DNA of 64,000 nt from Propionibacteriaceae bacterium (GCA_031285845.1 JAITVK010000023.1:62001-126000), one strand, 5' to 3'. Positions 17,243 to 26,904 are shown, counted from the first letter of the stretch. Program-made: numbers and translations. The notes: generated by a model not told the origin, from the sequence alone.

Positions 17243-18181
17243 ATGTCGAGTCTGATCTTGGCTGACCGGCCTGGCCGGATGGAGAACGCCGCCGCGACCG
17301 GGTTCAAGATGACGGTGACTGGCGCGAGCGCGCTGGTCGCCGTCGCTTTGAGCGGGGTCGGCGTCTTCTTGATCGTGTCCTCGGCGCCAGCTTTCACGGC
17401 CCACGCCGACCAGTTGCCCCTGGCCGCTCCCACGCTGTGGGCGCTGGCCGGACCGCTGGTCTTCGGATCGATCTGGTCGTCGACACTGGCGCTGGCGATC
17501 GCGCTGCCGTTGGGGGTGGGAGTCGGGCTGTACATCACCTGGTACGCGCCACGGCGATTGGCTGGTCTGCTCGCGGCCATGATCGACACCTTGGCTGCGA
17601 TCCCCTCAGTGGTCTACGGATTGTGGGGCCTGATGTGTTTGGCTCCGGTCATGTCTGGCGTGTACGACTGGGCCGCCCGATGGCTGGGGTGGTTCCCCTT
17701 GTTCGCCGGAACCGCCTCCAGCACGGGGCGGACGATCGGCACCGGCGCGCTGGTGTTGGCGATCATGATTCTGCCCATCATCGCGGCGCTGTGTCGGGAG
17801 GTCTTTCAGCGCGCGCCCGCGGCCGGCGTGGAGGCGGCGCTCGGGCTGGGAGCGACCCGGTGGGAGATGATCCGCTTAGCCGTTCTGCCGTGGGCCGGAT
17901 CTGGCATCGTGTCGGCTGGCCTGCTGGGATTGGGACGGGCGCTGGGGGAAACCATGGCGATCGCCATGGTGGTGTCTCCGGCACCATTCTTTGTCGGGTG
18001 GTCTGTCATCACTTCGGCCAACCCCAACACGGTGGCGGCGTTCATCGCCCAGTTCTTTCCTGAGGCCCACCAGGTGGAGGTGGCGGCGTTGATCGGCCTA
18101 GGCCTGATCATGTTCGGCATCACCCTGCTCGTCAACGCGGTCGGTCGTCGCCTGGCCGATGGTCGTCAGGGGCAGCGATGA
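17243..18181 (+). CDS. pstC: Phosphate ABC transporter permease PstC
   Basis: Membrane channel subunit of the Pst importer (312 aa) with six predicted helices. The cytoplasmic EAA loop contains APAAGVEAALGLGATRWEM, which contacts the PstB ATPase. The DTLAAIPSVVYGLWGL stretch is typical of PstC. The start is ten bases after the pstS stop, with GAGG just upstream; ATG 17279 is an alternative. Its stop overlaps the pstA start by ATGA. Confidence 0.94.
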   Translation: MSSLILADRPGRMENAAATGFKMTVTGASALVAVALSGVGVFLIVSSAPAFTAHADQLPLAAPTLWALAGPLVFGSIWSSTLALAIALPLGVGVGLYITWYAPRRLAGLLAAMIDTLAAIPSVVYGLWGLMCLAPVMSGVYDWAARWLGWFPLFAGTASSTGRTIGTGALVLAIMILPIIAALCREVFQRAPAAGVEAALGLGATRWEMIRLAVLPWAGSGIVSAGLLGLGRALGETMAIAMVVSPAPFFVGWSVITSANPNTVAAFIAQFFPEAHQVEVAALIGLGLIMFGITLLVNAVGRRLADGRQGQR

Positions 18182-19056
18182 ACCCGACGTACACCCTGAG
18201 CGCTGGTCGGCGCCGAGCCAACCGGCTCGCCACCGTCGCGGTGACCGGCGCGGTTTTCTTGGCTCTGATCCCCTTGGTTTGGCTGCTCGTGACGGTCGTC
18301 AGCCGCGGATTCGCCCGTCTGGACGCGCAATTCTTCACCTGGTCGATGCGCGGTGTGGTCGGCGAGGGCGGGGGAGCGATCCATGCGATCGTCGGCACCG
18401 TCTTGATCACCGCCGCCACCACGGCGATCTGCGTTCCGATCGGGGTCGGCACAGCGATCTACTTGGTGGAGTACGGCCGGGGCTGGTTGCCCCGCGTGAT
18501 CCGCTTCGTGGTGGTGGTGTTGACCGGGTTGCCGTCGATCGTCGCCGGATTGTTCGTCTACGCGGTGATCATGGCGATCTGTGGACCGGGGACGCGATCC
18601 GGTCTGGCCGGGGCCGCGGCGCTATCGCTGCTCATGATTCCGGTGGTGATCACCTCCAGCGAGGAGATCTTGGCCCTAGTCCCGAACAGACTGCGCGAGG
18701 CCGCCATCGGACTGGGGGCGACCAAACACCGAATCATCACCACGGTCATCTGGCCACACGCCCTGTCGGGCATCGTCGCCGCGGTGATGCTGGGAGTCTG
18801 CCGCATCATCGGCGAGACCGCGCCGCTACTGCTGGTGGCAGGCTTCGCCGACTCCATGAACACTGATCTGACCTCAGGCCGAATGTCCACCTTGCCGGTC
18901 TACATCTATTCGCAGTGGCAGAACAAGGGCGCGAACCTCGCCGCGTACGACAACCGCGCCTGGACGGCAGCGCTGGTCTTGATCGGACTGGTTCTGATCT
19001 TCGCGGTCGCGTCACGTCTGATCGTCCGTCTGACCTCGTCTCGCCCCCAACGCTAA
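18178..19056 (+). CDS. pstA: Phosphate ABC transporter permease PstA
   Basis: Second channel subunit of the Pst importer (292 aa), partner of PstC. It has six predicted helices, a long extracytoplasmic loop after the first (RLDAQFFTWSMRGVVGEGGG), and the EAA loop LREAAIGLGATKHRI. The segment SMNTDLTSGRMSTLPVYIY near the C-terminus is characteristic of PstA. Translation is coupled to pstC by a four-base overlap. Confidence 0.94.
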   Translation: MNPTYTLSAGRRRANRLATVAVTGAVFLALIPLVWLLVTVVSRGFARLDAQFFTWSMRGVVGEGGGAIHAIVGTVLITAATTAICVPIGVGTAIYLVEYGRGWLPRVIRFVVVVLTGLPSIVAGLFVYAVIMAICGPGTRSGLAGAAALSLLMIPVVITSSEEILALVPNRLREAAIGLGATKHRIITTVIWPHALSGIVAAVMLGVCRIIGETAPLLLVAGFADSMNTDLTSGRMSTLPVYIYSQWQNKGANLAAYDNRAWTAALVLIGLVLIFAVASRLIVRLTSSRPQR

Positions 19057-19101
19057 CCCCGCCGATCAGGCGTGGCTCACCCTCATCATCAAGGAGTTCC
19101 C

Positions 19102-19926
19102 ATGATTCATCCACAACCCACCCGACAACAACCCCTGGTCGCCACCGCCGCTGAAGGCTTGGAGATCGCCCATGTCAGCGCGCACTACGGTGGTTTCGAG
19201 GCGATTCGCGATGTCAGCTTGACCATCGCGCCACGGACGATCACCGCGCTGATAGGCGGTTCCGGCTGCGGTAAGTCGACGCTTCTGCGGACGATCAACC
19301 GGATGCATGAGACCTGTGACCAGGCCAGTGTGACCGGGTCGATCCGCCTGGATGGGACCGACCTCTACGGACCTGACATCGATCCGGTGGCGGTACGTCG
19401 AGTCATCGGGATGGTCTTCCAGCGGGCCAATCCGTTCCCAACCATGTCTGTGCGTGACAACGTCCTGGTCGGGTTGCGTCTGCGTAACCGGCGTCTGAGT
19501 CGTGACCATGCCCAAGATGTGGTGGAGATGTCGCTGCGCGCGGCCAACCTGTGGGACGACGTCAAAGACCGCCTCAACCGTCCCGGGGCCAGCCTGTCCG
19601 GCGGGCAGCAACAGCGACTGTGCATCGCCCGAGTCATCGCCGTCGAGCCGAAGGTCATCTTGATGGACGAGCCATGCTCGGCTTTGGATCCCATCTCCAC
19701 CGCCGCCATCGAAGACCTGATGATCAACCTGCGACGGGACTACACCGTCGTGATCGTGACGCACAACATGCAGCAGGCCGCCCGAGTGGCCGACAAGACA
19801 GCCTTCCTGTCAGTCAGCTCTCCGGGTGGTCCCGGCACGGTGGTGGAGTACGCCGACACGGACACGATCTTTCATCACCCGACCCAGTCGGCCACTGCCG
19901 ACTATGTCGGCGGACGCTTCGGCTGA
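19102..19926 (+). CDS. pstB: Phosphate ABC transporter ATP-binding protein PstB
   Basis: ATPase subunit that powers phosphate import (274 aa). It shows Walker [19 protein letters not shown]-loop VFQRANPFP, the ABC signature [14 protein letters not shown] and Walker [14 protein letters not shown]. The start is set at ATG 19102, which has AAGGAG seven bases upstream; an in-frame upstream start at 19072 adds only low-complexity residues. It ends the pst transporter genes, and no phoU follows, which is unusual. Confidence 0.95.
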   Translation: MIHPQPTRQQPLVATAAEGLEIAHVSAHYGGFEAIRDVSLTIAPRTITALIGGSGCGKSTLLRTINRMHETCDQASVTGSIRLDGTDLYGPDIDPVAVRRVIGMVFQRANPFPTMSVRDNVLVGLRLRNRRLSRDHAQDVVEMSLRAANLWDDVKDRLNRPGASLSGGQQQRLCIARVIAVEPKVILMDEPCSALDPISTAAIEDLMINLRRDYTVVIVTHNMQQAARVADKTAFLSVSSPGGPGTVVEYADTDTIFHHPTQSATADYVGGRFG

Positions 19927-19937
19927 CGCAGGTGAGT

Positions 19938-19943
19938 TACAGT
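19938..19943 (+). promoter_or_regulatory. Predicted -10 hexamer (TACAGT) of the kinase gene
   Basis: TACAGT lies six bases before the ATG of the histidine kinase gene, with no ribosome binding site. This suggests a separate, leaderless transcript for the two-component pair, in addition to readthrough from pst. Confidence 0.4.
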
Positions 19944-19949
19944 ACTGGT

Positions 19950-21047
19950 ATGAGCCCGCACGACACTCGACCAGGCTCCTCGAAGCTTCTGCGGCATGTC
20001 CGCGCCACGATGGCTGCCTTCGGCGGCGCCAATCTGCTCGTCACCCGGCGCCTCGAGGTGGTCTACGCCTCTGAGCAGGTGCGGCGTTGGCCCTCAGCGG
20101 GCCTCGACGCGCTGGCCGACCCACAATTGCGTCAGGTGGTCGAGCAGGCCTGGTCGACCAAGGAGCGGGTCGCCCTGGCCGTTCAAGTGGACACCGGCTC
20201 CGGTTTGGCCGACATGATCGTGACGGCCAAAACTCTCAAACGACGCTGGGTGTTGCTGAGTTTGATCGATCGAAGCGAAGAAGTGCAATCCGCGCGGGTG
20301 CGCCGTGACTTCATGGCCAACATCGGCCACGAGTTGCGCACCCCCGTCACCTCGGTCGGGTTGCTCGCCACCGCGCTGAAGGCCTCGGCCGACGACACCG
20401 GGGCCGTCGAGCATTTCGCTTCGCGACTGGAACGGGTCGCCGCCCAGTTGGAAGCGATGACCGAGTCGATGACGAGCTTGGCCCAGGCGGAGGTGGCTGG
20501 TGGCGCTCAGCGCCGCGATCCGGTGGCGGTGGCTGAGATCATCGAGAGCGCGGTCCGGTTGGCTCACGAGACGGCATTGAGCCGTTCGGTCAAGGTCAAA
20601 GTCCGACATCGTGGATCGGCGATGGTTTTGGGCGACCAATCTCGGCTGATCACCGCTGTGGAGAATCTGATCCTCAACGCGATCCAATACTCTTCACCTG
20701 GCTCGGCAGTTCAGGTCTCAGCCCGGGTGGATCACACCGAGGGGATCGTGTCGATCCACGTTATCGACTCAGGCATCGGCATCGCCGCCTCTGATCAGGA
20801 TCGGGTGTTCGAACGGTTCTATCGAACCGACGAGGCCCGCTCTCAACGAACCGGCGGGACCGGACTGGGCTTGGCCATCGTCAAGCACATCGCCTTGGCT
20901 CATGGAGGTAGCGTTCACGTGGATTCACGCGTACGTTCCGGATCGACTTTCACGCTGAATCTGCCATTGCTCGAATCGGTCGGCCCAGAATCGGGGGAGA
21001 GTGTTGCCCGCGAACTCGACGCCGACCATCCTCAGGAGGACCACTGA
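19950..21047 (+). CDS. Sensor histidine kinase of the PhoR/SenX3 class without membrane segments
   Basis: A 365-residue kinase for the adjacent RegX3-like regulator. Residues 1-110 form a PAS-like region (GANLLVTRRLEVVYASEQVR; WVLLSLIDRSEE). The dimerisation box is FMANIGHELRTPVTSVGLL with phosphoacceptor His127. The ATPase domain has the N box ENLILNAIQYSS, G1 box DSGIGIAASD, F box RVFERFYRTDEAR and G2 box GGTGLGLAIVKH. Unlike usual PhoR or SenX3 proteins it has no hydrophobic membrane anchor at the N-terminus. It is therefore predicted to be cytoplasmic and perhaps reads Pst activity through protein contact. GTG 19932 is an alternative start and adds no membrane segment. Confidence 0.88.
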   Translation: MSPHDTRPGSSKLLRHVRATMAAFGGANLLVTRRLEVVYASEQVRRWPSAGLDALADPQLRQVVEQAWSTKERVALAVQVDTGSGLADMIVTAKTLKRRWVLLSLIDRSEEVQSARVRRDFMANIGHELRTPVTSVGLLATALKASADDTGAVEHFASRLERVAAQLEAMTESMTSLAQAEVAGGAQRRDPVAVAEIIESAVRLAHETALSRSVKVKVRHRGSAMVLGDQSRLITAVENLILNAIQYSSPGSAVQVSARVDHTEGIVSIHVIDSGIGIAASDQDRVFERFYRTDEARSQRTGGTGLGLAIVKHIALAHGGSVHVDSRVRSGSTFTLNLPLLESVGPESGESVARELDADHPQEDH

Positions 21048-21742
21048 TGACTCGTCTGCTGCTGGTCGAAGACGCCGACGACTTGCGCGAGACCTTGGCG
21101 TACCTGCTCCATCGTGAAGGCTACGAGGTGGTCGCGGTCGCCGATGGACGGGCCGCACTCGATCAGGTCGAACGCAGCCAACCCGACGTCATCGTGTTGG
21201 ATCTGATGATTCCCGAGGTCAGCGGGATCGAGGTCTGTCGCCGAGTCAGACTCACCAGTGATGTCCCGATCATCATGGTGACGGCGATGGTCGGGGAGGC
21301 GAATGTCATCATGGGGTTGGAATCAGGGGCTGACGACTACATCACCAAACCGTTCTCGATCCCTGAACTGTTGGCACGACTGCGCTCCCTGTTGCGTCGT
21401 CGCCCCACCTCATCCGACGACGAACAGTCATGGCGGGTCGCCGGTGTGGTGATGGATCTGAAACGGCATCGGGTCCACGTCGACGGCCGGGCAGTGGACA
21501 TGCCGCTACGAGAGTACGACCTGCTCGAACTGCTGTTGCGCAACGCCGGGCGGGTGCTGACTCGCCGCCACATCATCGACCAAGTGTGGGGCGCGGACTA
21601 CTTCGGAGACACGAAGACCCTTGATGTCCACATTCGGCGGTTACGGGCCAAAATCGAACGCGATCCGGCCCATCCGTCGCGGCTGGTGACTGTGCGCGGG
21701 CTGGGTTACCGGTTCGACGACGACGGTGGCAGCGAAGCCTGA
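21047..21742 (+). CDS. regX3: RegX3-like OmpR-family response regulator
   Basis: A 231-residue regulator with an N-terminal receiver domain and a C-terminal winged helix. The phosphoacceptor is Asp52 in DVIVLDLMIPE, and the acidic pocket is in LVEDADD; Lys in ADDYITKPF completes the site. The DNA-binding domain ends with FGDTKTLDVHIRRLRAKIE and VRGLGYRFD. It resembles mycobacterial RegX3, which controls phosphate-starvation genes through PHO-box repeats, so the PHO box upstream of pstS is the probable target. It overlaps the kinase stop by TGATGA, and its last 37 bases overlap the convergent potassium channel gene. Confidence 0.9.
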   Translation: MTRLLLVEDADDLRETLAYLLHREGYEVVAVADGRAALDQVERSQPDVIVLDLMIPEVSGIEVCRRVRLTSDVPIIMVTAMVGEANVIMGLESGADDYITKPFSIPELLARLRSLLRRRPTSSDDEQSWRVAGVVMDLKRHRVHVDGRAVDMPLREYDLLELLLRNAGRVLTRRHIIDQVWGADYFGDTKTLDVHIRRLRAKIERDPAHPSRLVTVRGLGYRFDDDGGSEA

Positions 21743-23556
21743 GGCTGGGGCGAAGCTTCCGGCTGGGATGAAGCCTGAGTTTGGGATGACGCCGGATCGA
21801 TCGGCAGATGCTCGAAGGCGTCTTTCCACAAACGGCCGGTGATCCTGCGCCACAGTCCCGATGTCGGGATGTCATGGCCGGTGGCGGTGTAGTAGAGCGT
21901 GGAGTCGTCGTTGAGACACTCGTCTTGCTCGGCGAAGCCGTCGCTGGTTCCCACCATGACGATCTCGTCGTCCAACTCCAGTTCGATCCCCTCGTCGGGC
22001 AGCGTGATCGTAACACCGTCGCGAATCAACAGAACCGGGTAGGCCGCGATAGATTGGGTCCAGTCCTGGGGTGAGCGGAACAGCGCTCGCAGAGTCAACC
22101 GGTGATGGGTCAACCAGCGTACGACGGTCGGAGCATGGGTCTCGGAGATCCACAGGCGCATCGGCGAAGGCGACCCGTTGCCGAGCCTGGCCACCATCGA
22201 TTCGGTCAGGCGGCGGGCCGACTCGTCGTCGGTGGTCATCAGTTCGCGAATGAACTCCCACAGTCTGGGTGTGGTCAGGTTGGCGACAGCGCGCTGAGTG
22301 ACCAACTGGGGCGGGAAGAAGATCGAGTCGGGGCAGAACGCTTCGACCAGTGGCAGTTGGGCGTGCGACTGTTGACGGACCACGATGACGATGTCGGGGT
22401 GGGCGTGGCGCAGATGAGCAGCCAAGGCCATGTTCGCCGTGTCGGATTCGGCCCCGGCGATGACAGCGGCGACGTGGGTGAAGTCATGCTCCGCGTCGGG
22501 CAGGTCCAAGGTCACGGTGTATCCGGCCTGAATCAGGTCCTGGGTGACCTCGTCGCCAAAATGGCCATCGGCCACCACCAGCCATTTCTTGGACTGGAGT
22601 TGGAATCTGGGCGAGATCGGTCCGAGGCTCGTGCCTTCGGAGGCCATCAGCCAGTGGATCAGTCGATGGGTGTACGGCCGCTGCAGTTCGAGCATGAGGA
22701 ATTGGCCGTAATCGTCGAACGGGTTGATGATGGCCAACGGTGAGAAGTCAGCCATCTTGGCGGCGACCTGACGGCTGGTCGCCCGAGCGATCACCGGCAG
22801 TCCAGGCCGCAGCAGTGAACAGGTCATGACGATCTGGAGGTTGACCTCCTCGTCACCGGTCAGCGCCAGGACCGCCTCGCATTCCTCGTGATCCAACCCG
22901 GCGAGTCCGAGGATCGCGGGGTTGCGGGCGTCGCCCCAGATGCCGGGCACTTCTTGGGCCAGCATGTCGGTGGCCAGTCGCTCGATGGGAACCGGCTGTT
23001 GGTCGAGCACGACCGCCCGTCGTCCGCGGGCGTCGAGGGTACGCACCACGGACCGCCCGATGTAGCCGTACCCGACGACGATGGTGAACGGCTGTCGCAT
23101 GTGGGTGATCGTGCGTCGCACCGATTGTGCGGTGTAGGCGGCGATGAAACCGGCGTCTTGCAGCAGTGACATCAGCCGGGCGATGGTGTACGCCCACACG
23201 ACCACCGACAAGTAGATCGAGGCCACGACCCACCAGCGCTGCTCGACTGAGAAGGCGTGGGGCACTTCGCCAAAACCGATGGTGGTGGCGGTGTACGAGA
23301 AGACGTAGAAGGCTTCGAAGGCGTTCAGTCGCCCACTGGAGCCGTCGGGCTGGACCACCCCGGGCATCATCGACAAACCGATGACCGAGAAGGTCATGAT
23401 CGCCAGCATCAGCAGCAGCGGGCGGCGCATCTTGCGCAACACGATGAAGATTGCCGCCATGTTGGGGATTTGTGACGGGATCGCCACATGAGCCAGTTGA
23501 AGTTGGTTGGTCCGGTGAGTGGTTCGTCGGGACCGATAGCGACGCGTGCGGGCCAT
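21706..23556 (-). CDS. Potassium channel protein with RCK (TrkA-N) domains
   Basis: A 616-residue membrane protein with a two-helix pore module at about residues 45-130. The selectivity filter is TATTIGFGEVP, a variant of the usual TxGYG(D). The cytoplasmic part holds an RCK/TrkA-N Rossmann domain (TIVVGYGYIGRSVVRTLDAR) followed by a second degenerate RCK half and a TrkA-C-like region (VTITLPDEGIELELDDEIVM). The tail from about 590 is a Q/A/S/P-rich low-complexity stretch. It lies one base downstream of the DUF6394-like gene. Its 3' end runs 37 bases into the regX3-like gene on the other strand. Confidence 0.88.
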   Translation of the reverse strand: MARTRRYRSRRTTHRTNQLQLAHVAIPSQIPNMAAIFIVLRKMRRPLLLMLAIMTFSVIGLSMMPGVVQPDGSSGRLNAFEAFYVFSYTATTIGFGEVPHAFSVEQRWWVVASIYLSVVVWAYTIARLMSLLQDAGFIAAYTAQSVRRTITHMRQPFTIVVGYGYIGRSVVRTLDARGRRAVVLDQQPVPIERLATDMLAQEVPGIWGDARNPAILGLAGLDHEECEAVLALTGDEEVNLQIVMTCSLLRPGLPVIARATSRQVAAKMADFSPLAIINPFDDYGQFLMLELQRPYTHRLIHWLMASEGTSLGPISPRFQLQSKKWLVVADGHFGDEVTQDLIQAGYTVTLDLPDAEHDFTHVAAVIAGAESDTANMALAAHLRHAHPDIVIVVRQQSHAQLPLVEAFCPDSIFFPPQLVTQRAVANLTTPRLWEFIRELMTTDDESARRLTESMVARLGNGSPSPMRLWISETHAPTVVRWLTHHRLTLRALFRSPQDWTQSIAAYPVLLIRDGVTITLPDEGIELELDDEIVMVGTSDGFAEQDECLNDDSTLYYTATGHDIPTSGLWRRITGRLWKDAFEHLPIDPASSQTQASSQPEASPQPQASLPPSSSNR

Positions 23557-23557
23557 G

Positions 23558-23941
23558 TCAGCGGCGACGGAAGGTGGAGGTCTCGATCACCAGCAGAACG
23601 ACGGACACGATGTTGGCGAACAGTGCGCCGCCGGACAGCGACACCACTGTGGCGATCAGATGGCCGGGCATGGCGTCCATCGTGGCTTGGACGATGGTGA
23701 ACAGCACGGCCGCAGCGATCAGTTGGATGTCCGCCACCAACGACGTCGCCAGATGAATCGCGCCGATCTGGGTCCGATCACCCAGCTTCAACACGGTCGC
23801 GACAAGGCCGACGATGATCGCGGCGTAGAGCTCGATGACCGAGTGTTCGGCTGGGTTGGACAGGTCGCCGACGAAGAACCCAAAGTTGAGCGTCGCCGCC
23901 AACAGGACGAAGAACCCGAAGAAAACTTTCTCAAGACTCAT
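23558..23941 (-). CDS. Small membrane protein (DUF6394-like), partner of the channel gene
   Basis: A 127-residue protein with four hydrophobic segments, beginning MSLEKVFFGFFVLLAATLNF. The opening FFGFFVLLAATLNFGFFVGD matches the DUF6394 family as I recall it, a family often seen next to potassium channels. The stop is one base from the channel start, so the two are co-translated. I start at ATG 23941, because TAGTTT lies six bases upstream; a GTG six bases earlier is possible. A role as a channel subunit is inferred from context only. Confidence 0.75.
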   Translation of the reverse strand: MSLEKVFFGFFVLLAATLNFGFFVGDLSNPAEHSVIELYAAIIVGLVATVLKLGDRTQIGAIHLATSLVADIQLIAAAVLFTIVQATMDAMPGHLIATVVSLSGGALFANIVSVVLLVIETSTFRRR

Positions 23942-23947
23942 GATCAC

Positions 23948-23953
23948 AAACTA
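23948..23953 (-). promoter_or_regulatory. Predicted -10 hexamer (TAGTTT)
   Basis: On the minus strand TAGTTT precedes the ATG of the small membrane protein gene by six bases, with no ribosome binding site. It would drive the two-gene channel operon as a leaderless mRNA. Confidence 0.4.
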
Positions 23954-24063
23954 GCACCTGAAGAAAGATCAGGCATCATCATCCCGGTCTGACGTCTGGC
24001 GCCGGTCCTCCGCTCAAAGCGTGCTCTGTGCGGCACGCCTCAGGTGGGTCAGGGTCGCGACAA

Positions 24064-24786
24064 TCACTCCCGTCCGGTACGACGCAGCACACTGGAGAGC
24101 TTCTCGGCGGCGGCGACGACCGCTGGTGCGTGCAGACGCCCCGGCGAGCGGGTCAGCCGCTCGATCGGCCCGGACACCGACACAGCGGCGATGATCTTGC
24201 CGACAGGGGAGCGTACGGGGGCCGACACCGAGGCGACACCGGCCTCGCGCTCCGACACGGACTGTGACCAGCCGCGGTGGCGTACCCCGGCCAAGGTCTC
24301 CGCGGTGAAGTGGGCTTGGATGAGCCCGCGCTGGATTCGATCAGGCTCTTCCCAAGCCAACAGGACTTGCGCGGCGGATCCGGCCTTCATGGTGAACTGC
24401 GCGCCGACAGGCACGGTGTCGCGCAGGCCTGAGGGGCGCTCCGCGGCGGCGACGCAGATGCGGATGTCGCCTTGGCGACGGAACAATTGGGAAGACTCCC
24501 CGGTGATGTCGCGCAACCGGGTGAGGATCGGGCCGGCGGTCGACAACAGACGGTCCTCGCCGGCCGACTGGGCCAACTCGGCCAAACGCGGGCCAAGCAC
24601 GAAACGTCCGTTGAGGTCACGGCCGACCAGGCGATGGTATTCCAGCGCCACAGCCAGCCGATGGGCGGTGGGGCGAGCCAGGCCGGTGACCGAGACCAGA
24701 CCAGCCAATGTCATCGGTCCTGATTCCAAGGCGGTCAAGACTGCCGCCGCTTTGTCGAGTACGCCGACTCCCGAAGAGATGTCCAT
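24064..24786 (-). CDS. IclR-family regulator of leuCD (NdgR/LtbR-like)
   Basis: A 240-residue regulator with an N-terminal winged helix ([40 protein letters not shown]) and a C-terminal IclR ligand domain ([15 protein letters not shown] near the end). It is transcribed divergently from leuC with 68 bases between the starts. In Streptomyces and Corynebacterium an IclR protein in this position (NdgR/LtbR) controls leuCD and other amino-acid genes, so the same role is likely. A TAGTAT hexamer six bases before the ATG predicts a leaderless mRNA. Confidence 0.9.
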   Translation of the reverse strand: MDISSGVGVLDKAAAVLTALESGPMTLAGLVSVTGLARPTAHRLAVALEYHRLVGRDLNGRFVLGPRLAELAQSAGEDRLLSTAGPILTRLRDITGESSQLFRRQGDIRICVAAAERPSGLRDTVPVGAQFTMKAGSAAQVLLAWEEPDRIQRGLIQAHFTAETLAGVRHRGWSQSVSEREAGVASVSAPVRSPVGKIIAAVSVSGPIERLTRSPGRLHAPAVVAAAEKLSSVLRRTGRE

Positions 24787-24854
24787 ATGCTGATACTACC
24801 GTCTTGAATTATGAGAAGTCTAGTGGGATGCTGGTGCAGGCCGAAAGGAGAATC
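24787..24854. promoter_or_regulatory. Divergent iclR-leuC regulatory region
   Basis: The 68-bp region between divergent starts holds the minus-strand TAGTAT -10 (24798-24793) for the IclR gene and, for leuC, TTGAAT with the imperfect inverted CTTGAATTATGAGAAG. It probably includes the regulator's own binding site. The exact operator cannot be set from one sequence. Confidence 0.45.
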
Positions 24855-26255
24855 ATGGGTCGAACGCTGAGCCAGAAGGTATGGGACGACCATGTCGTCA
24901 TCTCAGGCGGCGATGGCGAGCCTGATCTGCTGTACATCGATCTCCACCTTTGCCATGAAGTGACCAGCCCTCAGGCTTTCGACGGTCTGAGATTGGCCGG
25001 GCGTCGCGTGCGCCGTCCTGATCTGACCATGGCCACTGAGGATCACAATACCCCCACCGCCGACATTCTCGCGCCGATCGCCGACCCGGTGTCTCGTCTT
25101 CAAGTCGACACCTTGAGGGCCAACGCCGCGCAGTTCGGTGTCCCGCTGCATTCTTTGGGCGACGCCGACCAGGGGATCGTCCACATCATGAGTCCGCAAC
25201 TGGGTCTGACTCAGCCAGGGATGACGATCGTCTGCGGCGACTCCCACACCTCCACTCATGGCGCTTTCGGCGCGCTGGCGTTCGGAATCGGCACGTCCGA
25301 AGTCGAGCATGTCCTGGCCACTCAGACCCTGCCGCAAAGTCGACCAAAGACCATGGCTGTGACCGTCAATGGGCAAATGCCCGACGGTGTCACCTCGAAA
25401 GACCTGATCTTGACCCATATCGCTGCGGTGGGGACCGGCGGCGGGGCCGGTTACGTCGCCGAATATCGGGGCGAGGCCATCGACGCGATGTCGATGGAAG
25501 CACGCATGACGATCTGCAACATGAGCATCGAATGGGGTGCGCGCGCGGGCATGATCGCACCCGACCGCACCACACTGGACTATCTGAAGTCGCGTCCGTA
25601 CGCGCCGCAGGGCCCGTTGTGGGATGAGGCGGTCGCCTACTGGTCGCGTCTGGCCACCGATGACGACGCGGTGTTCGACGCGGAGGTCGTGATCGACGCG
25701 GCGTCTTTGACGCCGTTCGTGACCTGGGGAACGAATCCGGGTCAAGGAGTGGGCTTGGGCCAAGCGGTGCCGTCCCCGTCGGACTTCGCTGACCCAGGCG
25801 CGCGGGCCGCGGCCGAGCGGGCGCTGGCGTACATGGACTTGACTCCTGGAACCAAGATGGTCGACATCGACATCGACACTGTGTTCCTCGGCTCGTGCAC
25901 CAATGGGCGGATCGAGGATCTGCGTTTGGCGGCCAGCGTGTTGAAGGGACACAAGGTCGCCGACTCTGTACGCATGCTGGTCGTCCCAGGCTCGGCGCGC
26001 ATCCGGGCCCAAGCGATGGCTGAAGGTTTGGACAAGGTGTTCATCGAAGCTGGAGCCGAATGGCGCGAAGCCGGGTGTTCGATGTGTCTGGGGATGAACC
26101 CGGACACCTTGTCGCCGGGTCAGAGATCGGCGTCGACGTCGAACCGCAACTTCGAAGGACGCCAAGGCAAGGGCGGACGCACCCATCTGGTGTCGCCGTC
26201 GATCGCCGCCGCCACGGCGGTCACCGGACATTTGACCGACCCGCGCGACGTGTGA
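24855..26255 (+). CDS. leuC: 3-isopropylmalate dehydratase large subunit
   Basis: The large subunit (466 aa) of the leucine-pathway isomerase that converts 2-isopropylmalate to 3-isopropylmalate. It is an aconitase-fold protein with a 4Fe-4S cluster. The cluster cysteines are in [13 protein letters not shown] and the [10 protein letters not shown] motif; [20 protein letters not shown] is the conserved active-site stretch. I start at ATG 24855, which has GAAAGGAG upstream, rather than at an in-frame codon at 24708. It is followed by leuD after 16 bases. Confidence 0.96.
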   Translation: MGRTLSQKVWDDHVVISGGDGEPDLLYIDLHLCHEVTSPQAFDGLRLAGRRVRRPDLTMATEDHNTPTADILAPIADPVSRLQVDTLRANAAQFGVPLHSLGDADQGIVHIMSPQLGLTQPGMTIVCGDSHTSTHGAFGALAFGIGTSEVEHVLATQTLPQSRPKTMAVTVNGQMPDGVTSKDLILTHIAAVGTGGGAGYVAEYRGEAIDAMSMEARMTICNMSIEWGARAGMIAPDRTTLDYLKSRPYAPQGPLWDEAVAYWSRLATDDDAVFDAEVVIDAASLTPFVTWGTNPGQGVGLGQAVPSPSDFADPGARAAAERALAYMDLTPGTKMVDIDIDTVFLGSCTNGRIEDLRLAASVLKGHKVADSVRMLVVPGSARIRAQAMAEGLDKVFIEAGAEWREAGCSMCLGMNPDTLSPGQRSASTSNRNFEGRQGKGGRTHLVSPSIAAATAVTGHLTDPRDV

Positions 26256-26271
26256 GCCAGAAGGAGCCACC

Positions 26272-26877
26272 ATGGAGAAGTTTTCCACCCACACCGGGGT
26301 CGCCGTGCCGCTGCGGCGCTCCAATGTCGACACCGACCAGATCATTCCGGCGGTGTACCTGAAACGGGTCACCCGCTCGGGGTTCGAAGACGGCCTGTTC
26401 GCTGCCTGGCGCTCAGATCCGCAGTTCGTTCTGAATCAGCCAGCGTACCGTTCGGGCTCGATCCTGGTCGCCGGAGCTGACTTCGGCACCGGTTCCTCGC
26501 GCGAACATGCCGTGTGGGCCCTGATGGACTACGGATTCTCCGTGGTGATCTCGCCCCGGTTCGGGGACATCTTCATGGGCAACGCTGGCAAAGCCGGACT
26601 GTTGACCGCGGTCGTCCCGGCCTCGACCGTCGAGGAACTGTGGGGCCTGATCGAGGCCGATCCTGGAATGAGCCTGACGGTCGATTTGGAGGCCAAGACG
26701 ATCACCGCCGGTGAACGCTCGTACGACTTCACGGTGAACGATTACACCCGCTATCGTCTGCTCAACGGATTGGACGACATCTCGATCACGCTGGCGTCAG
26801 CCGATCGCATCACGCAGTACGAAGCCACCCGGCCAGCGTTCAAACCGACCACTCTGCCACTGCGGTCGATCGACTGA
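26272..26877 (+). CDS. leuD: 3-isopropylmalate dehydratase small subunit
   Basis: Small subunit (201 aa), which forms the swivelling domain and gives LeuCD its substrate specificity. It shows [20 protein letters not shown] at the N-terminus and the conserved [20 protein letters not shown]. The start has AAGGAG upstream. It completes the leuCD unit, and a palindromic hairpin follows. The other leucine genes (leuA, leuB) are not in the window. Confidence 0.96.
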   Translation: MEKFSTHTGVAVPLRRSNVDTDQIIPAVYLKRVTRSGFEDGLFAAWRSDPQFVLNQPAYRSGSILVAGADFGTGSSREHAVWALMDYGFSVVISPRFGDIFMGNAGKAGLLTAVVPASTVEELWGLIEADPGMSLTVDLEAKTITAGERSYDFTVNDYTRYRLLNGLDDISITLASADRITQYEATRPAFKPTTLPLRSID

Positions 26878-26887
26878 TCCCGCCAGC

Positions 26888-26904
26888 GATCCAACGGTTG
26901 GATC
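26888..26904. terminator. Palindrome after leuD
   Basis: GATCCAAC G GTTGGATC is a perfect inverted repeat starting 11 bases after the leuD stop, and can fold as a six-pair stem with a five-base loop. There is no T-run. It is a plausible terminator. Confidence 0.45.

Noticed and set aside
24903..26372. A 489-residue minus-strand frame over leuC
   Set aside because: It is a shadow frame. LeuC motifs and the start with AAAGGAG show the true gene is on the plus strand.
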